Shown: positions 26,093-35,095, counted from the stretch's first letter. The stretch: DNA of 64,000 nt from Paenibacillus aurantius (GCF_032268605.1 NZ_CP130318.1:4035913-4099912), one strand, 5' to 3'. The notes: generated from the letters alone by a model not told the origin. Numbers and translations: made by a program.

Positions 26093-26122
26093 TGAGGCGC
26101 GAAAAGGTTCGCGCCTTTTATC
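26093..26122 (+). terminator. Terminator after SASP gene
   Basis: AGGCGCGAA and TTCGCGCCT arms with a short AAGG loop are followed by TTTAT. Confidence 0.8.
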
Positions 26123-26197
26123 ATGCTGTTTACGGTGCTCTCATATAATCGGTTGCAGATGAAAGTCGAATATCGAGCATAGCGGGTGGTCATAACA

Positions 26198-27259
26198 ATG
26201 CGTTCGCCGGAAAGCAAGCCTTATCTAGTTACGCGAAGATTGATCCCGGAAAATCAAGAGAGCCCCATCCCTTTTATTTCTGCGGCCGTTACTCCAGAGC
26301 AGTACTTTTACCGAAGAAATCATTTTCCCTATCCTGCAATATCCGAGCAATCGTTCAAGCTTTCAGTAGGCGGGGAGATTCTGAGGCCGCTGGTTTTCTC
26401 TTACCAAGACTTACTCCGTTTACCGTCCAAAGAGATCATGGTTGTTTTGGAATGCTCCGGAAACAATAGAAGACATTTTGCTCCGAAGGTTTTTGGTGAA
26501 CAGTGGGAAGGCGGTGCCATGAGCCAGGGCGTCTGGAAAGGAGTGGCTGTAAGAGAGCTGCTTAAGTGGACTGGATTGCAGGCGACAGCAAAAGAAATCT
26601 TGTTTGAAGGATCCGATTACGGAAGCCGTACCGATCTTGAAGGCGAGTTCGTATTTGCAAGAAGTCTTCCTTTGGAAAAAGCATTGCATCCGGATACGTT
26701 AATTGCTTATGCGCTAAACGGGAACCCGATCCCCTACAAGCAAGGGTATCCGCTTCGGCTAATTGTTCCTCAGTGGTATGCGATGGCCTCCGTCAAATGG
26801 CTCCGAAGCATAACGGTAATCCGCACTCCTTTCAACGGGCCTTTTCAAGCTAACGATTACATGTACTATCCGGAAAAAGACAGCGACGCGGGGAAAATGC
26901 CCGTAACTACGATCCATGTCGATTCTATCATTCAGCAACCGATAGACTGGAGCGTGTTGGAAGTTGGGGCGCATCAAATTTACGGATTGGCCTGGACGGG
27001 AACCGGATTCATTACCAAGGTTGAAATCAGCACAGATGGGGGAAACCACTGGGAACCGGCTGCCATTCAAAAAGATCCCGGAAATCCGTATCGTTGGATC
27101 ACTTGGACCTACACCTGGGCCGCCACCCAAAAAGGGGAGTACACCATCATGTCCAGGGCTGCGGACTCGCTCGGATTCGCTCAACCGGCGGAAGCAAGAT
27201 GGAACCGAAAAGGTTATGGGTATAACGCCTATTCCACCGTACGGGTCAAGGTGGAGTAA
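26198..27259 (+). CDS. Sulfite oxidase-like molybdopterin oxidoreductase
   Basis: This 353-residue protein has an N-terminal molybdopterin domain with the Mo-binding Cys in 'VVLECSGNNRRHF' near residue 86. A C-terminal Mo-co dimerisation domain of Ig fold follows ('ISTDGGNHWEPA'). No haem domain and no Tat signal are present, so it is a cytoplasmic, haem-free member like other Firmicute homologs. The electron acceptor is unknown. ATG 26198 with GGGTGG eight bases upstream is preferred to an in-frame GTG at 26186. It is a single gene. Confidence 0.85.
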   Translation: MRSPESKPYLVTRRLIPENQESPIPFISAAVTPEQYFYRRNHFPYPAISEQSFKLSVGGEILRPLVFSYQDLLRLPSKEIMVVLECSGNNRRHFAPKVFGEQWEGGAMSQGVWKGVAVRELLKWTGLQATAKEILFEGSDYGSRTDLEGEFVFARSLPLEKALHPDTLIAYALNGNPIPYKQGYPLRLIVPQWYAMASVKWLRSITVIRTPFNGPFQANDYMYYPEKDSDAGKMPVTTIHVDSIIQQPIDWSVLEVGAHQIYGLAWTGTGFITKVEISTDGGNHWEPAAIQKDPGNPYRWITWTYTWAATQKGEYTIMSRAADSLGFAQPAEARWNRKGYGYNAYSTVRVKVE

Positions 27260-27349
27260 AGGACTCAATTCTCCGGATTAATGCAGCCGCCAGCAAGCTG
27301 TCACGGAGAGCACGTGGAAGCTCCTCCCGTGAACGATCGGTCCTGTAAA

Positions 27350-27375
27350 CAGACCATGCCGAAGCATGGTCTTGT
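27350..27375. terminator. Convergent hairpin between Mo-enzyme and HPP gene
   Basis: GACCATGC and GCATGGTC form a strong stem with a CGAA tetraloop, lying between two convergent genes. The T-tracts are weak on both sides. Confidence 0.5.
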
Positions 27376-27381
27376 ATACGT

Positions 27382-27894
27382 TTAGTACCAGAATGTAGGA
27401 TATTTCCGATGGCGGCTGGCGTTATTCACCAGAAGAGCAAGGATAACCACGAGGACGGAGCCGAGCAGAACCGGGGAAATCAGGTACCACCACCCACTGC
27501 CTGCCAGGATCACCACAATCGGATCGGCACCTGCCGGCGGATGTGTCGTTTTCGTCAGCATCATGGCAGCGGTTGCGGTACCGACCGCCAGCCCCGTTAC
27601 CAGAACGCCTGGGCCGAAGCTGTGATAAAAGATCAGGCCGACAAGAGTGGAAATGAGATGCCCGCCGATGATGTTTCTCGGCTGAGAGAGAGGCGCTTCC
27701 CAGACCCCGAACGCCAACACGCAGCTGGCGCCAAACGGAGCCATAATCCATACGGCCGAGGTCAGATCGGTCAGGGTGGATAATAACCCGATGGTAAACA
27801 GCCCACCCAGGAAGCCCATAAAGGCATTCCAGGGAAGGACTTGCAGAGGGCTTTTTCCCGATCCCTTCATTTTAGAGAAATACGTTTCGCGCAT
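27382..27894 (-). CDS. HPP-family membrane protein
   Basis: This 170-residue protein has four to five hydrophobic segments and the signature 'TKTTHPPAGADPIVVILAG'. HPP proteins are integral membrane proteins; some plant and cyanobacterial members transport nitrite, but the bacterial role is uncertain. The ATG at 27894 follows AGGGAAGG and is 13 bases after the DsrE-type gene, so the two are probably co-transcribed. Confidence 0.85.
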   Translation of the reverse strand: MRETYFSKMKGSGKSPLQVLPWNAFMGFLGGLFTIGLLSTLTDLTSAVWIMAPFGASCVLAFGVWEAPLSQPRNIIGGHLISTLVGLIFYHSFGPGVLVTGLAVGTATAAMMLTKTTHPPAGADPIVVILAGSGWWYLISPVLLGSVLVVILALLVNNASRHRKYPTFWY

Positions 27895-27907
27895 TACGGC
27901 CTTCCCT

Positions 27908-28276
27908 TCAGAGGACAATTGGAAAATACCCGTCTTTGATATACTGGGCAAACGGAAGATGTCCCCCTGTCTCCTCATGGCCAACCAACGGCACCCCCGC
28001 CTCCTGTATCTCATTCTCTACATCGTGAAAGCCCGAGCATGCCTGGCATCCGCCCTTCACAATTCCTGACTTCACCACCTGCTTATATAATCCGTTGAAC
28101 GGATGATTGGCCTTACTTAGCTCGTTTGGCCATTCTGTTCCCGCCCCATCGAAGAGAATATCGACCTCAAAGCCCTGTTCATGCAGCTCCTGCCCGTACA
28201 ATAAGCCATGCACCGCTTTGCCTACGTCGTGGGAATTCGCCTGAATAATGATCACAAATTTCGCTGCTACTGCCAT
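27908..28276 (-). CDS. DsrE-family protein
   Basis: This 122-residue protein has the DsrE fold start 'KFVIIIQANSHDVGKAVHGL'. Three Cys residues include 'GGCQACSGF', where the sulfur-carrying Cys of this family lies. It may act as a small sulfur-relay or sensor protein. A GGAGG site precedes the ATG. It is followed by the HPP gene and preceded by the PNPOx-like gene (40 bases), suggesting a three-gene unit. Confidence 0.8.
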   Translation of the reverse strand: MAVAAKFVIIIQANSHDVGKAVHGLLYGQELHEQGFEVDILFDGAGTEWPNELSKANHPFNGLYKQVVKSGIVKGGCQACSGFHDVENEIQEAGVPLVGHEETGGHLPFAQYIKDGYFPIVL

Positions 28277-28316
28277 TTCTCATACCTCCAATAGGATTAT
28301 TTAATATCGTTCCTTT

Positions 28317-29222
28317 TTATAGGGGGTTCGCAGGAGAATACTCGCAAAATTCCCAATGGATGGGGGTGTTATTTTCGATGTGCAGCAGGTCATCCATTTC
28401 AAAGCGGACGAGCCGCTCCGCCCCCGGGAACCGGGCAGCCTCCGTCTTGTCCCAGACGATCTCGGATCGCCCGGTCAGCTGCAGGGAGTGGCCGCCGTCA
28501 AAATCGAGAAAGAGAAGCCCCGTGCTCGGATTGCTGTAAATATTGCCTAGCGTATTAAACATAGAATTACCGAAATAGTCGGGAAAAAGGAGCGTCCGGT
28601 CGTCCACCACCGTTACAAAACCCGGCGGTCCCCCACGGTGAGAGGCGTCCATTTTTCCTTCCGGGCTGACACTTCCGACAAAAAAAGTATCCGCCTCGCC
28701 GATCCACTCCTGATGCTTTGCCTCGAGTACCCGGCTGTGAAACGCCGTTCGTTCGGTACGACGATAGCCTCCGTTCGGCTGCAGGGATCGTTTCTGTATG
28801 TATTTAGGACAGTTGCCGTATACCTGGTCGGCGGTTACCGTAAGGTTCCGGTCCCCATCCCATTCTCCCTTTCCATTGATTCTCATCCGTATTCTCCTGC
28901 TGAAATCAATCGCCAGAAGGCCGATTTCCGGATTGGCTTTCAAATGGGTACGGAGGGGATCGCTCTCCGGAAGCCGCGATACGATAGTCAATTCCGTTTC
29001 AGACGTGACGTGGAGGAAGCCCGGTTCACCGGTCAGAAACGAGCACCATACCTTACCGTCCTTTCCGGCAGTCGAAGCAATAAGAAGAGATTGGGTCCGC
29101 AGAAAGGCTGCCGCGCCTTTGAAAAGGATGTTCTGGATGTTCCTGCCGTTCTGCTCCGCGACAATCCGTTCTCCCGCCAAAGCTTGCACAGCCAGCTCGC
29201 CGTCATGAAACACATCGTTCAT
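28317..29222 (-). CDS. Pyridoxamine 5'-phosphate oxidase-family flavoprotein
   Basis: This 301-residue protein has two split-barrel-like halves. 'TQSLLIASTAGKDGKVWCSF' starts the first. The second has 'FFVGSVSPEGKMDASHRGG' and 'LLFPDYFGNSMFNTLGNI', which match the FMN-binding region of PNPOx-like proteins. It probably binds FMN or a related flavin and reduces small molecules. The start at 29222 has a perfect AAGGAGGTGG site. It heads the unit with DsrE and HPP. The upstream CGNR gene may be its regulator (inference). Confidence 0.82.
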   Translation of the reverse strand: MNDVFHDGELAVQALAGERIVAEQNGRNIQNILFKGAAAFLRTQSLLIASTAGKDGKVWCSFLTGEPGFLHVTSETELTIVSRLPESDPLRTHLKANPEIGLLAIDFSRRIRMRINGKGEWDGDRNLTVTADQVYGNCPKYIQKRSLQPNGGYRRTERTAFHSRVLEAKHQEWIGEADTFFVGSVSPEGKMDASHRGGPPGFVTVVDDRTLLFPDYFGNSMFNTLGNIYSNPSTGLLFLDFDGGHSLQLTGRSEIVWDKTEAARFPGAERLVRFEMDDLLHIENNTPIHWEFCEYSPANPL

Positions 29223-29324
29223 AGGTCCACCTCCTTTTTTAACCATCTTAACTGGCTTAAGAGTATTATAGTTCAATTTTTTTAACCTGTAAACATCAAT
29301 TTTAGTGGTTAATAAAAAAGAGCA

Positions 29325-29354
29325 GAAAATAGTCCCAGACCTTGGTCTGAGACA
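29325..29354 (-). terminator. Terminator after CGNR gene
   Basis: On the minus strand GTCTCAGACC and GGTCTGGGAC pair, followed by TATTTT. It directly follows the CGNR stop codon. Confidence 0.7.
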
Positions 29355-29363
29355 AGCGATTTT

Positions 29364-29978
29364 TTAGGTTTCCTTAGGTTTGCGCCTTTCCAGATACGCC
29401 GCTACCTTCATACGGTTGCCGCACGTCTTCTGGCTGCACCACCGGCGCGTCCCGTTCTTGCTGTTGTCGTAAAAATGAAGAACGCAATCCGGATTCCCGC
29501 ACTTCCTGACCAATCCAAAATCGACATGGGCGAGCAAGTCAACGCCCGCCTCAGCCACCGGAATGAGCAAATCGCTCGGGTCCCGTACCTCGACCTGCCG
29601 TTCCACGAAGAATCCGCCATCGAGGCGCAGCAATCTTGTCGTCGTAACCTGATCCTTTAGTATCCGGTTAACATGCTCTGTGGCTTCTACGGATCCTTCC
29701 GCTCCCTGTATCGCCTGCTTAACCAACGTTTGCAAGCTCGTTCGGAGCTCGACGGCATCCGCGACTAGTGTTTTGCTTTCTGCAGGCCCCCATTTTTCCT
29801 TCACGGCATGGATTTGCTCTTTTGTAAAGAGCTGACTTAGGGATAACCAATTCAAGATATCCTCCCATGTCCCTAGCAGATCCACCAGCTTGCCATCGCT
29901 TACGACTTCCGTATTTATAAAGTCCAATGCCGGATGGTTTCCTATGAAAAAAAATGATGGGGCGACTTTCTTGGGCAT
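29364..29978 (-). CDS. CGNR zinc-finger (ABATE domain) putative regulator
   Basis: This 204-residue protein has the N-terminal ABATE domain ('FIGNHPALDFINTEV'). A C-terminal zinc finger has 'KCGNPDCVLHFYDNSKNG' followed by 'RRWCSQKTCGNRMKVAAYLE', where the family signature CGNR is seen. It is probably a DNA-binding stress or sugar regulator. AAGGAG lies upstream of the ATG at 29978. It is followed by its own terminator, then the PNPOx-like gene. Confidence 0.87.
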   Translation of the reverse strand: MPKKVAPSFFFIGNHPALDFINTEVVSDGKLVDLLGTWEDILNWLSLSQLFTKEQIHAVKEKWGPAESKTLVADAVELRTSLQTLVKQAIQGAEGSVEATEHVNRILKDQVTTTRLLRLDGGFFVERQVEVRDPSDLLIPVAEAGVDLLAHVDFGLVRKCGNPDCVLHFYDNSKNGTRRWCSQKTCGNRMKVAAYLERRKPKET

Positions 29979-30080
29979 CCTTCCGCACTCCTTACCGCCT
30001 GTTTGCCCTCATTATAGCTCTATCTCTCTCGTTTATTCAAACGACGGAGATTCTTGACCGTCTTGACTTGGGTCCTAAAT

Positions 30081-30108
30081 ATAAAAAGGCCGCTCATCGA
30101 GAGCGGTC
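30081..30108 (-). terminator. Terminator after truncated oxidoreductase
   Basis: On the minus strand GACCGCTC and GAGCGGCC pair, followed by TTTTTAT. Confidence 0.65.
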
Positions 30109-30190
30109 TTCTTCTCTGCCTTATTTTTGAACGTCTCTTCGACGAATGCATTGCCAATGTTGCTGGCGTCACCCGAATTGGAAACATGGA

Positions 30191-30811
30191 TTAATCTGAA
30201 ACATGAAGCACTATACGACCACGTCCGTGTCCTCGTTGGCTCATTTCGTGGGCAAGACCGGCTTCATACAAAGGAAATGTTCCGGCAATGATGGTCTTCA
30301 CGATCCCCTCTTCCATTAATTGAACAATGGCTTTCAAATCTTCACTTGTGGAAAGACGGCTCGGTTTTAATGCCCTGATGCCCAACTCCTGCGCTTTTTC
30401 CAATGACGGTTGTTCCAATAAGGAAATAAGAGTTCCTCCGGATTTTATTACAGCCCATGAGCGTTCAAGCGTTTCCCCTCCCACGGTGTCAAGAACAAGG
30501 TCCACATCCTGCACGACTTGTTCAAACGATGTAGAGGAATAATCGATCACTATATCTGCTCCCAATGACCGTACAAAATCCACATTTGCCGCAGAAGCTG
30601 TCCCAATTACATGCGCACCTTTCCATTTGGCGAATTGGACAGCAAATAATCCGACTCCCCCAGCAGCTCCATGAATCAGGACCCGTTCTCCTGCTTGCAG
30701 CCCTCCATCATGTATTAGTGCCTGCCAAGCGGTTGCTGCACCACCTGATATCGTTGCTGCCTCATCAAAGCTGATGGAATAAGGCTTAAGAGCCACCAAA
30801 TAGAGACCCAT
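30191..30811 (-). pseudogene. Truncated zinc-type quinone oxidoreductase (N-terminus missing)
   Basis: These 206 residues cover only the cofactor-binding half of a quinone-oxidoreductase-type MDR enzyme. They include 'SGGAATAWQALIHDGGL' and the NADPH motif 'VLIHGAAGGVGLFAVQFAKW', then the C-terminal tail. The family has about 310 residues with a GroES-like N-terminal domain, and roughly 100 residues are absent. The upstream sequence is short and abuts a GC-rich foreign-looking gene, and the ATG at 30811 has no clear ribosome site. It is best read as a 5'-deleted remnant, although translation from an internal start cannot be excluded. Confidence 0.7.
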
Positions 30812-30849
30812 TCCAATACCAATTTTGATCTTTCGATAAAGGGAAATAA

Positions 30850-31830
30850 CTACTCAAGTCGGGCATGACGTCGGTCATGCAGCACCAGCAGGATGATTAG
30901 CAACATCATTACACCCAGGACGATGCCGGCCTCTGTGGCAAGTACCCGTGCCAGCGGATACTCCGGGTAGGACGGCGCATCGGGGTGAATGGCGGAAAAG
31001 AGGTTGTAGGAGAACAGCATTCCGGAGGAGATCCATGCCGCCGCCATGGGAGGCAAGAACCTCCTCGACCCGCGGCGGGAGGTCAGCACCAGCAAGCCCC
31101 ACGCCCCCGCTAAGGACCACACCCCGGTACTCAACGTCAGCAGCTGCCACCACACGTCGCGGCCATCCAGCAGGCCCGGGTCGATGCCGAGGGTGCCGCC
31201 CGCCGCCCAGAATACCTTGATGACGCCGAGCAGGATGCAGCCGGCTGCGGCTATCCTTGCCAGGGGGATCTGCAGCTGCCGGGTATGTCCCTGCAGCTTA
31301 CCACTCTCGGTCGAACCGCCCAGTGCCTCCGGCCACCGTGCCTTGGCGTACCCCGCCAAGGCGAGTGGCAGGCATATGCCGACCCCGATCAGTGAAACCA
31401 TGACGAAGATCTGCTCGTAGGCCCAGAAGTCGGCGGCACCTGCCTCCATGTCCCGGTTCATAGCGGCCGGGCCGAGCACTGGTGCTAGCAACAGCAGGGG
31501 AACGAGCAAACCCGTGCCCATCCACACGGGCAGGGCTACCAGCCACGCGGGCAGCCGTTCCCCCCACGGCCGGCAGAACGCCATCGCCAGCAGGATGCCG
31601 ACCGCGGCGATAACCGCGGTTGCTGCGTTGATCGCGCGCCAACTGGCGTCGCCCATTTGCTCGGTCGGAAGGAAAAGGCCGAAAGTCCAGGCGATTTTGA
31701 TCAGCAGATAGGGAGTCACCGCTAAGGCAGCACCATATCCGCAAATTCTTCGCATCTTCATTAATCGGGAGACCTTCCACTCTGCTGTTCCTGTCATGTC
31801 GTCAATGGTCGAGTTTTGTTCGTATTGCAT
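30850..31830 (-). CDS. Multi-pass membrane protein (hypothetical, GC-rich)
   Basis: This 326-residue protein has about eight hydrophobic segments separated by short loops, e.g. 'ALAVTPYLLIKIAWTFGLFL' and 'GIVLGVMMLLIILLVLHDRR'. It has no catalytic motif I recognise. The codons are much richer in G and C than those of the neighbours, and the Ala/Gly/Trp-rich composition resembles actinobacterial membrane proteins, suggesting transfer. An AGGAGG site precedes the ATG. It follows the 115-residue membrane protein and the two-component genes, so it might be their target (inference). Confidence 0.65.
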   Translation of the reverse strand: MQYEQNSTIDDMTGTAEWKVSRLMKMRRICGYGAALAVTPYLLIKIAWTFGLFLPTEQMGDASWRAINAATAVIAAVGILLAMAFCRPWGERLPAWLVALPVWMGTGLLVPLLLLAPVLGPAAMNRDMEAGAADFWAYEQIFVMVSLIGVGICLPLALAGYAKARWPEALGGSTESGKLQGHTRQLQIPLARIAAAGCILLGVIKVFWAAGGTLGIDPGLLDGRDVWWQLLTLSTGVWSLAGAWGLLVLTSRRGSRRFLPPMAAAWISSGMLFSYNLFSAIHPDAPSYPEYPLARVLATEAGIVLGVMMLLIILLVLHDRRHARLE

Positions 31831-31900
31831 GTTCTTACCTCCTAAAATAACTCTACAAGTGCTTTAGAACCTACCCTAGATCTCTGATAGCGGTTTGCCA

Positions 31901-32248
31901 TTAATCGAATTTTGAAGAGAACTGATATCTGATGACAAGTAAGGTTTCCAGAACTAATAAAACAAACAATAAAAGGATATGAGGAGCAAAGGCAAATGTA
32001 AGAAGCAGGGAAACCAAAATCGTTAACAGCGTATTTGCCACATGACATACAACAAAAATTTTTGTCTGCCTTTGCTTTATGTTCATCAGAATATAATTTA
32101 AAAAAGCAACAAAAATCAGGGCTAAACCGGCACTCGCAAACCAAAGGTCATCGATTGTATATCCCTGGTAAGCGATTGGAGTTACAACAATATGCAAGAC
32201 TCCAATAATAAAAATAACGATAGCAATGATTACAATTGATTTTCTCAT
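31901..32248 (-). CDS. Small four-helix membrane protein (hypothetical)
   Basis: These 115 residues are nearly all in four hydrophobic segments ('IVIIAIVIFIIGVLHIVV', 'LALIFVAFLNYILMNI' and two more), with a basic loop 'KQRQTK' between the second and third. An AGGAGGA site precedes the ATG. It sits between the histidine kinase terminator and the GC-rich membrane protein. Function is not recognised. Confidence 0.65.
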   Translation of the reverse strand: MRKSIVIIAIVIFIIGVLHIVVTPIAYQGYTIDDLWFASAGLALIFVAFLNYILMNIKQRQTKIFVVCHVANTLLTILVSLLLTFAFAPHILLLFVLLVLETLLVIRYQFSSKFD

Positions 32249-32321
32249 CTGTAAATCCTCCTATTCAAACTTTAGATTGTGACCACATGGTCCCCGTCGA
32301 CCCATTCCTAACACCTTTCCT

Positions 32322-32374
32322 AAATAAAATCACCTCAAATCCCACTTTACTCGTTAAATGGGAAATTGAGGTGA
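32322..32374 (-). terminator. Terminator after histidine kinase
   Basis: On the minus strand a long stem (CACCTCAA/TTGAGGTG with TCCCA/TGGGA inside) is followed by ATTTTATTT. Confidence 0.75.
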
Positions 32375-32388
32375 CCGGAAGGTTAAAT

Positions 32389-33723
32389 TTAGTTTAAGTT
32401 CTGGCTTAAATAATGGATTATCCCGTTTGAAGAGCTAGATGTCTCCCACTCGATATCCATTTCTTTCGTCATTAAGGAGACGATGGACAGACCAATACCG
32501 GCCCCTTTCGATTCTGTGTCTTGCTTTATTCCTTCTCCTTTATCTTCAATGTACAGGCACATGATGCCATTCCGTTCAACAAAACCAATCCCTATGTATA
32601 GACCGGATTGGGCATATCGGATCACGTTTTGCACCAGGTTATCCAGAATGCATCGCAGCCATAAGGGATCCACATTCCAATTCAGGACTTGGTCCGGTAA
32701 GTCTATCTCCACTCGAAATCCTTCTTTTTCTAAGACAGGGTACCATTCCACAGCGGCATGGTGCATTTCCTCTATAACATCGATAACTTCCCGTTTTATT
32801 GGGTGTTTGCCCGCTGACAGCAAGGTATGGGTAAGCAGGTTTTCGAGTAATTTTCCAACATCATGGAGTTTTTTGATAATGATTTGCATGGACTTCGTTG
32901 CTCCGGGTGAGGATGGATTGCTCTGAACCGTGTAGGCATGCTGTTGAATGATGGTCATGGGTGTGCGGAGATCGTGAGATATGTTGGCGATCCATTGTTT
33001 TCGAAGGTTTTCCTCCTCCTTCTCCCGTGCCCTGCTGATTTTCAATTGGGTCACCATCCGGTTAAAGGCTTTTTCCAACTGTCCAATCTCATCGCTGTTG
33101 TTGACTGCGACTTCATCCGGTATCCCGTTGTTTCCGGTATCAGACATTGCCGTTTGAAGTTTTACAAGCCTTTTGCGAATGCTAACAAAGAACAACAAGG
33201 ATACCATCACGATCGTAACACCTGCGACAATTATAAGGAGGATTAATAAGAGATCTTCATATACCGGCTTAATGGCGAGCGTCGTAGCAGATTTTGGGAT
33301 CTGAAAAACCATAAATCCTTTTTGGTCTTCTGTACCCATCACAGCGGTTACGGTGAATAGGCCTAGTGTCTTCTTCCTATCGAGATAATTGACGAGGTTC
33401 GAGGGGGTCCATTCATCGGGAATTTCTGTGATGCGCTTATGGATCATATGGGTTTTCCCAGCTTTGTCGACCCAAAAGAGCTCGGCTTTCTGATAGTTTT
33501 CTTGTATCTTACCCAGCTTTTCATTGATTGCAAGCTCATCCGCGTCATTTAGTTGTTCAGCTGCATGTTTCCACATTTCTTCTATTTCCAGTGGATCAAG
33601 TATCGCCTTTTGTTTAAGCAAAATGCCGGGCAAATAATAGAGGGCCGGCAAAATAGGCCACATGAGGATAGAGGTGAGGATCAGCAGGACATATTTGGTG
33701 ACGAGCGATCTTCTAATATTCAT
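32389..33723 (-). CDS. Sensor histidine kinase (HAMP, HisKA, HATPase)
   Basis: This 444-residue membrane kinase has a first membrane helix near residues 10-33. An extracellular region of about 120 residues follows, then a second helix 'LLLILLIIVAGVTIVMVSLL' and a HAMP linker. The phosphoacceptor His is in 'IANISHDLRTPMTIIQ'. The N box is 'LDNLVQNVIRYAQ' and the G boxes are 'IEDKGEGI' and 'GAGIGLSIV'. The start overlaps the response regulator by ATGA. It senses an unknown envelope signal and phosphorylates its partner. No efflux ABC genes flank it, unlike BceS-type systems. Confidence 0.92.
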   Translation of the reverse strand: MNIRRSLVTKYVLLILTSILMWPILPALYYLPGILLKQKAILDPLEIEEMWKHAAEQLNDADELAINEKLGKIQENYQKAELFWVDKAGKTHMIHKRITEIPDEWTPSNLVNYLDRKKTLGLFTVTAVMGTEDQKGFMVFQIPKSATTLAIKPVYEDLLLILLIIVAGVTIVMVSLLFFVSIRKRLVKLQTAMSDTGNNGIPDEVAVNNSDEIGQLEKAFNRMVTQLKISRAREKEEENLRKQWIANISHDLRTPMTIIQQHAYTVQSNPSSPGATKSMQIIIKKLHDVGKLLENLLTHTLLSAGKHPIKREVIDVIEEMHHAAVEWYPVLEKEGFRVEIDLPDQVLNWNVDPLWLRCILDNLVQNVIRYAQSGLYIGIGFVERNGIMCLYIEDKGEGIKQDTESKGAGIGLSIVSLMTKEMDIEWETSSSSNGIIHYLSQNLN

Positions 33724-34394
33724 AACTTCAACCTATACCCGATGCCGCGAATCGTCTCGATCAACTTCGGATGACTGGGATCAACCTCTATTTTTTCACG
33801 CAAATGACGGATATGCACCATTAAGGTTCGATCCCCTTTGATATAGAGATCTTCCCACACGGCTTCATATATTTGCCTTTGGGTTAGAATCTGATTGGGG
33901 TGATCGAGAAAATACATAAAAATATGAAATTGTTTACCGGTCAGAACAATTTCCGTATCGGTTTCCGTATTCATAATGAGGTTGACTTTCCGATCTAATT
34001 TCAAATGCCCCAACTGCATAAGATCGACAGAGACAACGCCAGAGCGCCGGAGCAGAATTTGAATCCGCGCCTCTAGTTCGTCGGGATGATACGGCTTTGT
34101 CATATAGTCATCCGCAAAGGAAAGTCCCTGTAGTTTATCCTCCATGGAGGTTCTGGCTGTTAACATCATAATGGGTTTGTCAGGGTACTTTTGTTTAAGA
34201 CGCTGTCCGATGGTATACCCATCTAACCCAGGCAGCATGATGTCTAATAGGACAAGATCGGCTTGCCCCATATGCTCCATTACATTTTGTCCGGAATTTA
34301 ACCATATCACTTCATAACCCCGTCCGGTTAAAAAATCGCTGACCCATGATCCAATTTCCGGATCATCCTCAATATGTAAAATCGTTGAGTTCAT
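33720..34394 (-). CDS. OmpR-family response regulator
   Basis: This 224-residue regulator has a receiver domain with acidic pocket 'EDD' and phosphoacceptor Asp in 'LVLLDIMLPGLDGY', then Thr in 'MMLTART'. A winged-helix DNA-binding domain follows ('TLMVHIRHLREKIEVDPSHP', 'TIRGIGYRL'). The ATG has AAGGAAGGG upstream. It is the first gene of the regulator/kinase pair and is probably autoregulated (inference). Confidence 0.93.
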   Translation of the reverse strand: MNSTILHIEDDPEIGSWVSDFLTGRGYEVIWLNSGQNVMEHMGQADLVLLDIMLPGLDGYTIGQRLKQKYPDKPIMMLTARTSMEDKLQGLSFADDYMTKPYHPDELEARIQILLRRSGVVSVDLMQLGHLKLDRKVNLIMNTETDTEIVLTGKQFHIFMYFLDHPNQILTQRQIYEAVWEDLYIKGDRTLMVHIRHLREKIEVDPSHPKLIETIRGIGYRLKL

Positions 34395-34480
34395 CTCAAA
34401 AGTCCCTTCCTTATAAAGGATGAGTAAAATTTTACACTAAGATAAGGGTTACTCCAAGAGAGCATCCACAATGGGCATCT

Positions 34481-34522
34481 AAAAAAGATCCCGCACACCA
34501 TATTTGTGGCTCAGGATCTTTC
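34481..34522 (-). terminator. Terminator after DUF6509-like gene
   Basis: On the minus strand AAAGATCC and GGATCTTT pair over an internal CACA/TGTG stem, followed by TTTT. Confidence 0.6.
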
Positions 34523-34582
34523 GACATATCTCCAGTATTTGGTTGACTAAGGAAAGATTTTTTTGTTTAGGGCCAAAGTTAT

Positions 34583-34867
34583 CTATTCCGGCAAATGCTC
34601 CTTGCAAAACTCGGCGATCACAGCCTCTTCATCATCCTCCAGGTCAAAATCAAGAATCCGCTCAGTCGACCTCTCCCTGACATCGTGGGTGACGATCCCC
34701 GATACGTCTCCATCCACTCTATACACCACCCGCACATACACTCCTTTATCCGTATGGAGCTCATCATCCTCCGGCACCTCTATGTCAATGATAAACTCAA
34801 ACCGCTTGCCTGAAATAATTTGGAACGGGTCTTTTACCTGCTCCACCCTATAGGAAGTAATATTCAT
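34583..34867 (-). CDS. DUF6509-like small acidic protein
   Basis: This 94-residue acidic protein begins 'MNITSYRVEQVKDPF'. It contains 'GKRFEFIIDIEVPEDDEL' and ends 'LEDDEEAVIAEFCKEHLPE'. This pattern is known to me from small Bacillales proteins of the DUF6509 group; their role is unknown. It has no signal peptide or membrane segment. ATG 34867 is chosen because AAGGTAGGG lies six bases before it; the upstream ATG is too close to that site. Confidence 0.65.
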   Translation of the reverse strand: MNITSYRVEQVKDPFQIISGKRFEFIIDIEVPEDDELHTDKGVYVRVVYRVDGDVSGIVTHDVRERSTERILDFDLEDDEEAVIAEFCKEHLPE

Positions 34868-34949
34868 GACCATCCCTACCTTCGTTTCGTATGAATTAAC
34901 GGCCGACCGGCCGTCCTCTTCATAACAGTATATCCCATAATACAGCTCA

Positions 34950-35095
34950 TCTCACCTTCGGCTTTTACAATAAAGTCGACCCATTAGATGTCTTCTTCCG
35001 TATAAGCCCTGATTCCGCCCCTGTTGCGGTTGACTCCTATTGTCATCACCATGCCGATCACTTCAGCCGCGTTCGCCGCATCCTTCACATGAAGG
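34950..35095 (-). pseudogene. MerR-family regulator remnant
   Basis: On the minus strand a reading frame gives '...VIGMVMTIGVNRNRGG' then 'IRAYTEEDI', a stop codon, then 'WVDFI'. This is the diagnostic wing and start of the next helix in MerR-family DNA-binding domains, with a stop codon inside. The sequence before and after decays quickly, so only about 40 codons remain. It fills most of the gap between the DUF6509-like and Lrp genes. Confidence 0.5.
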
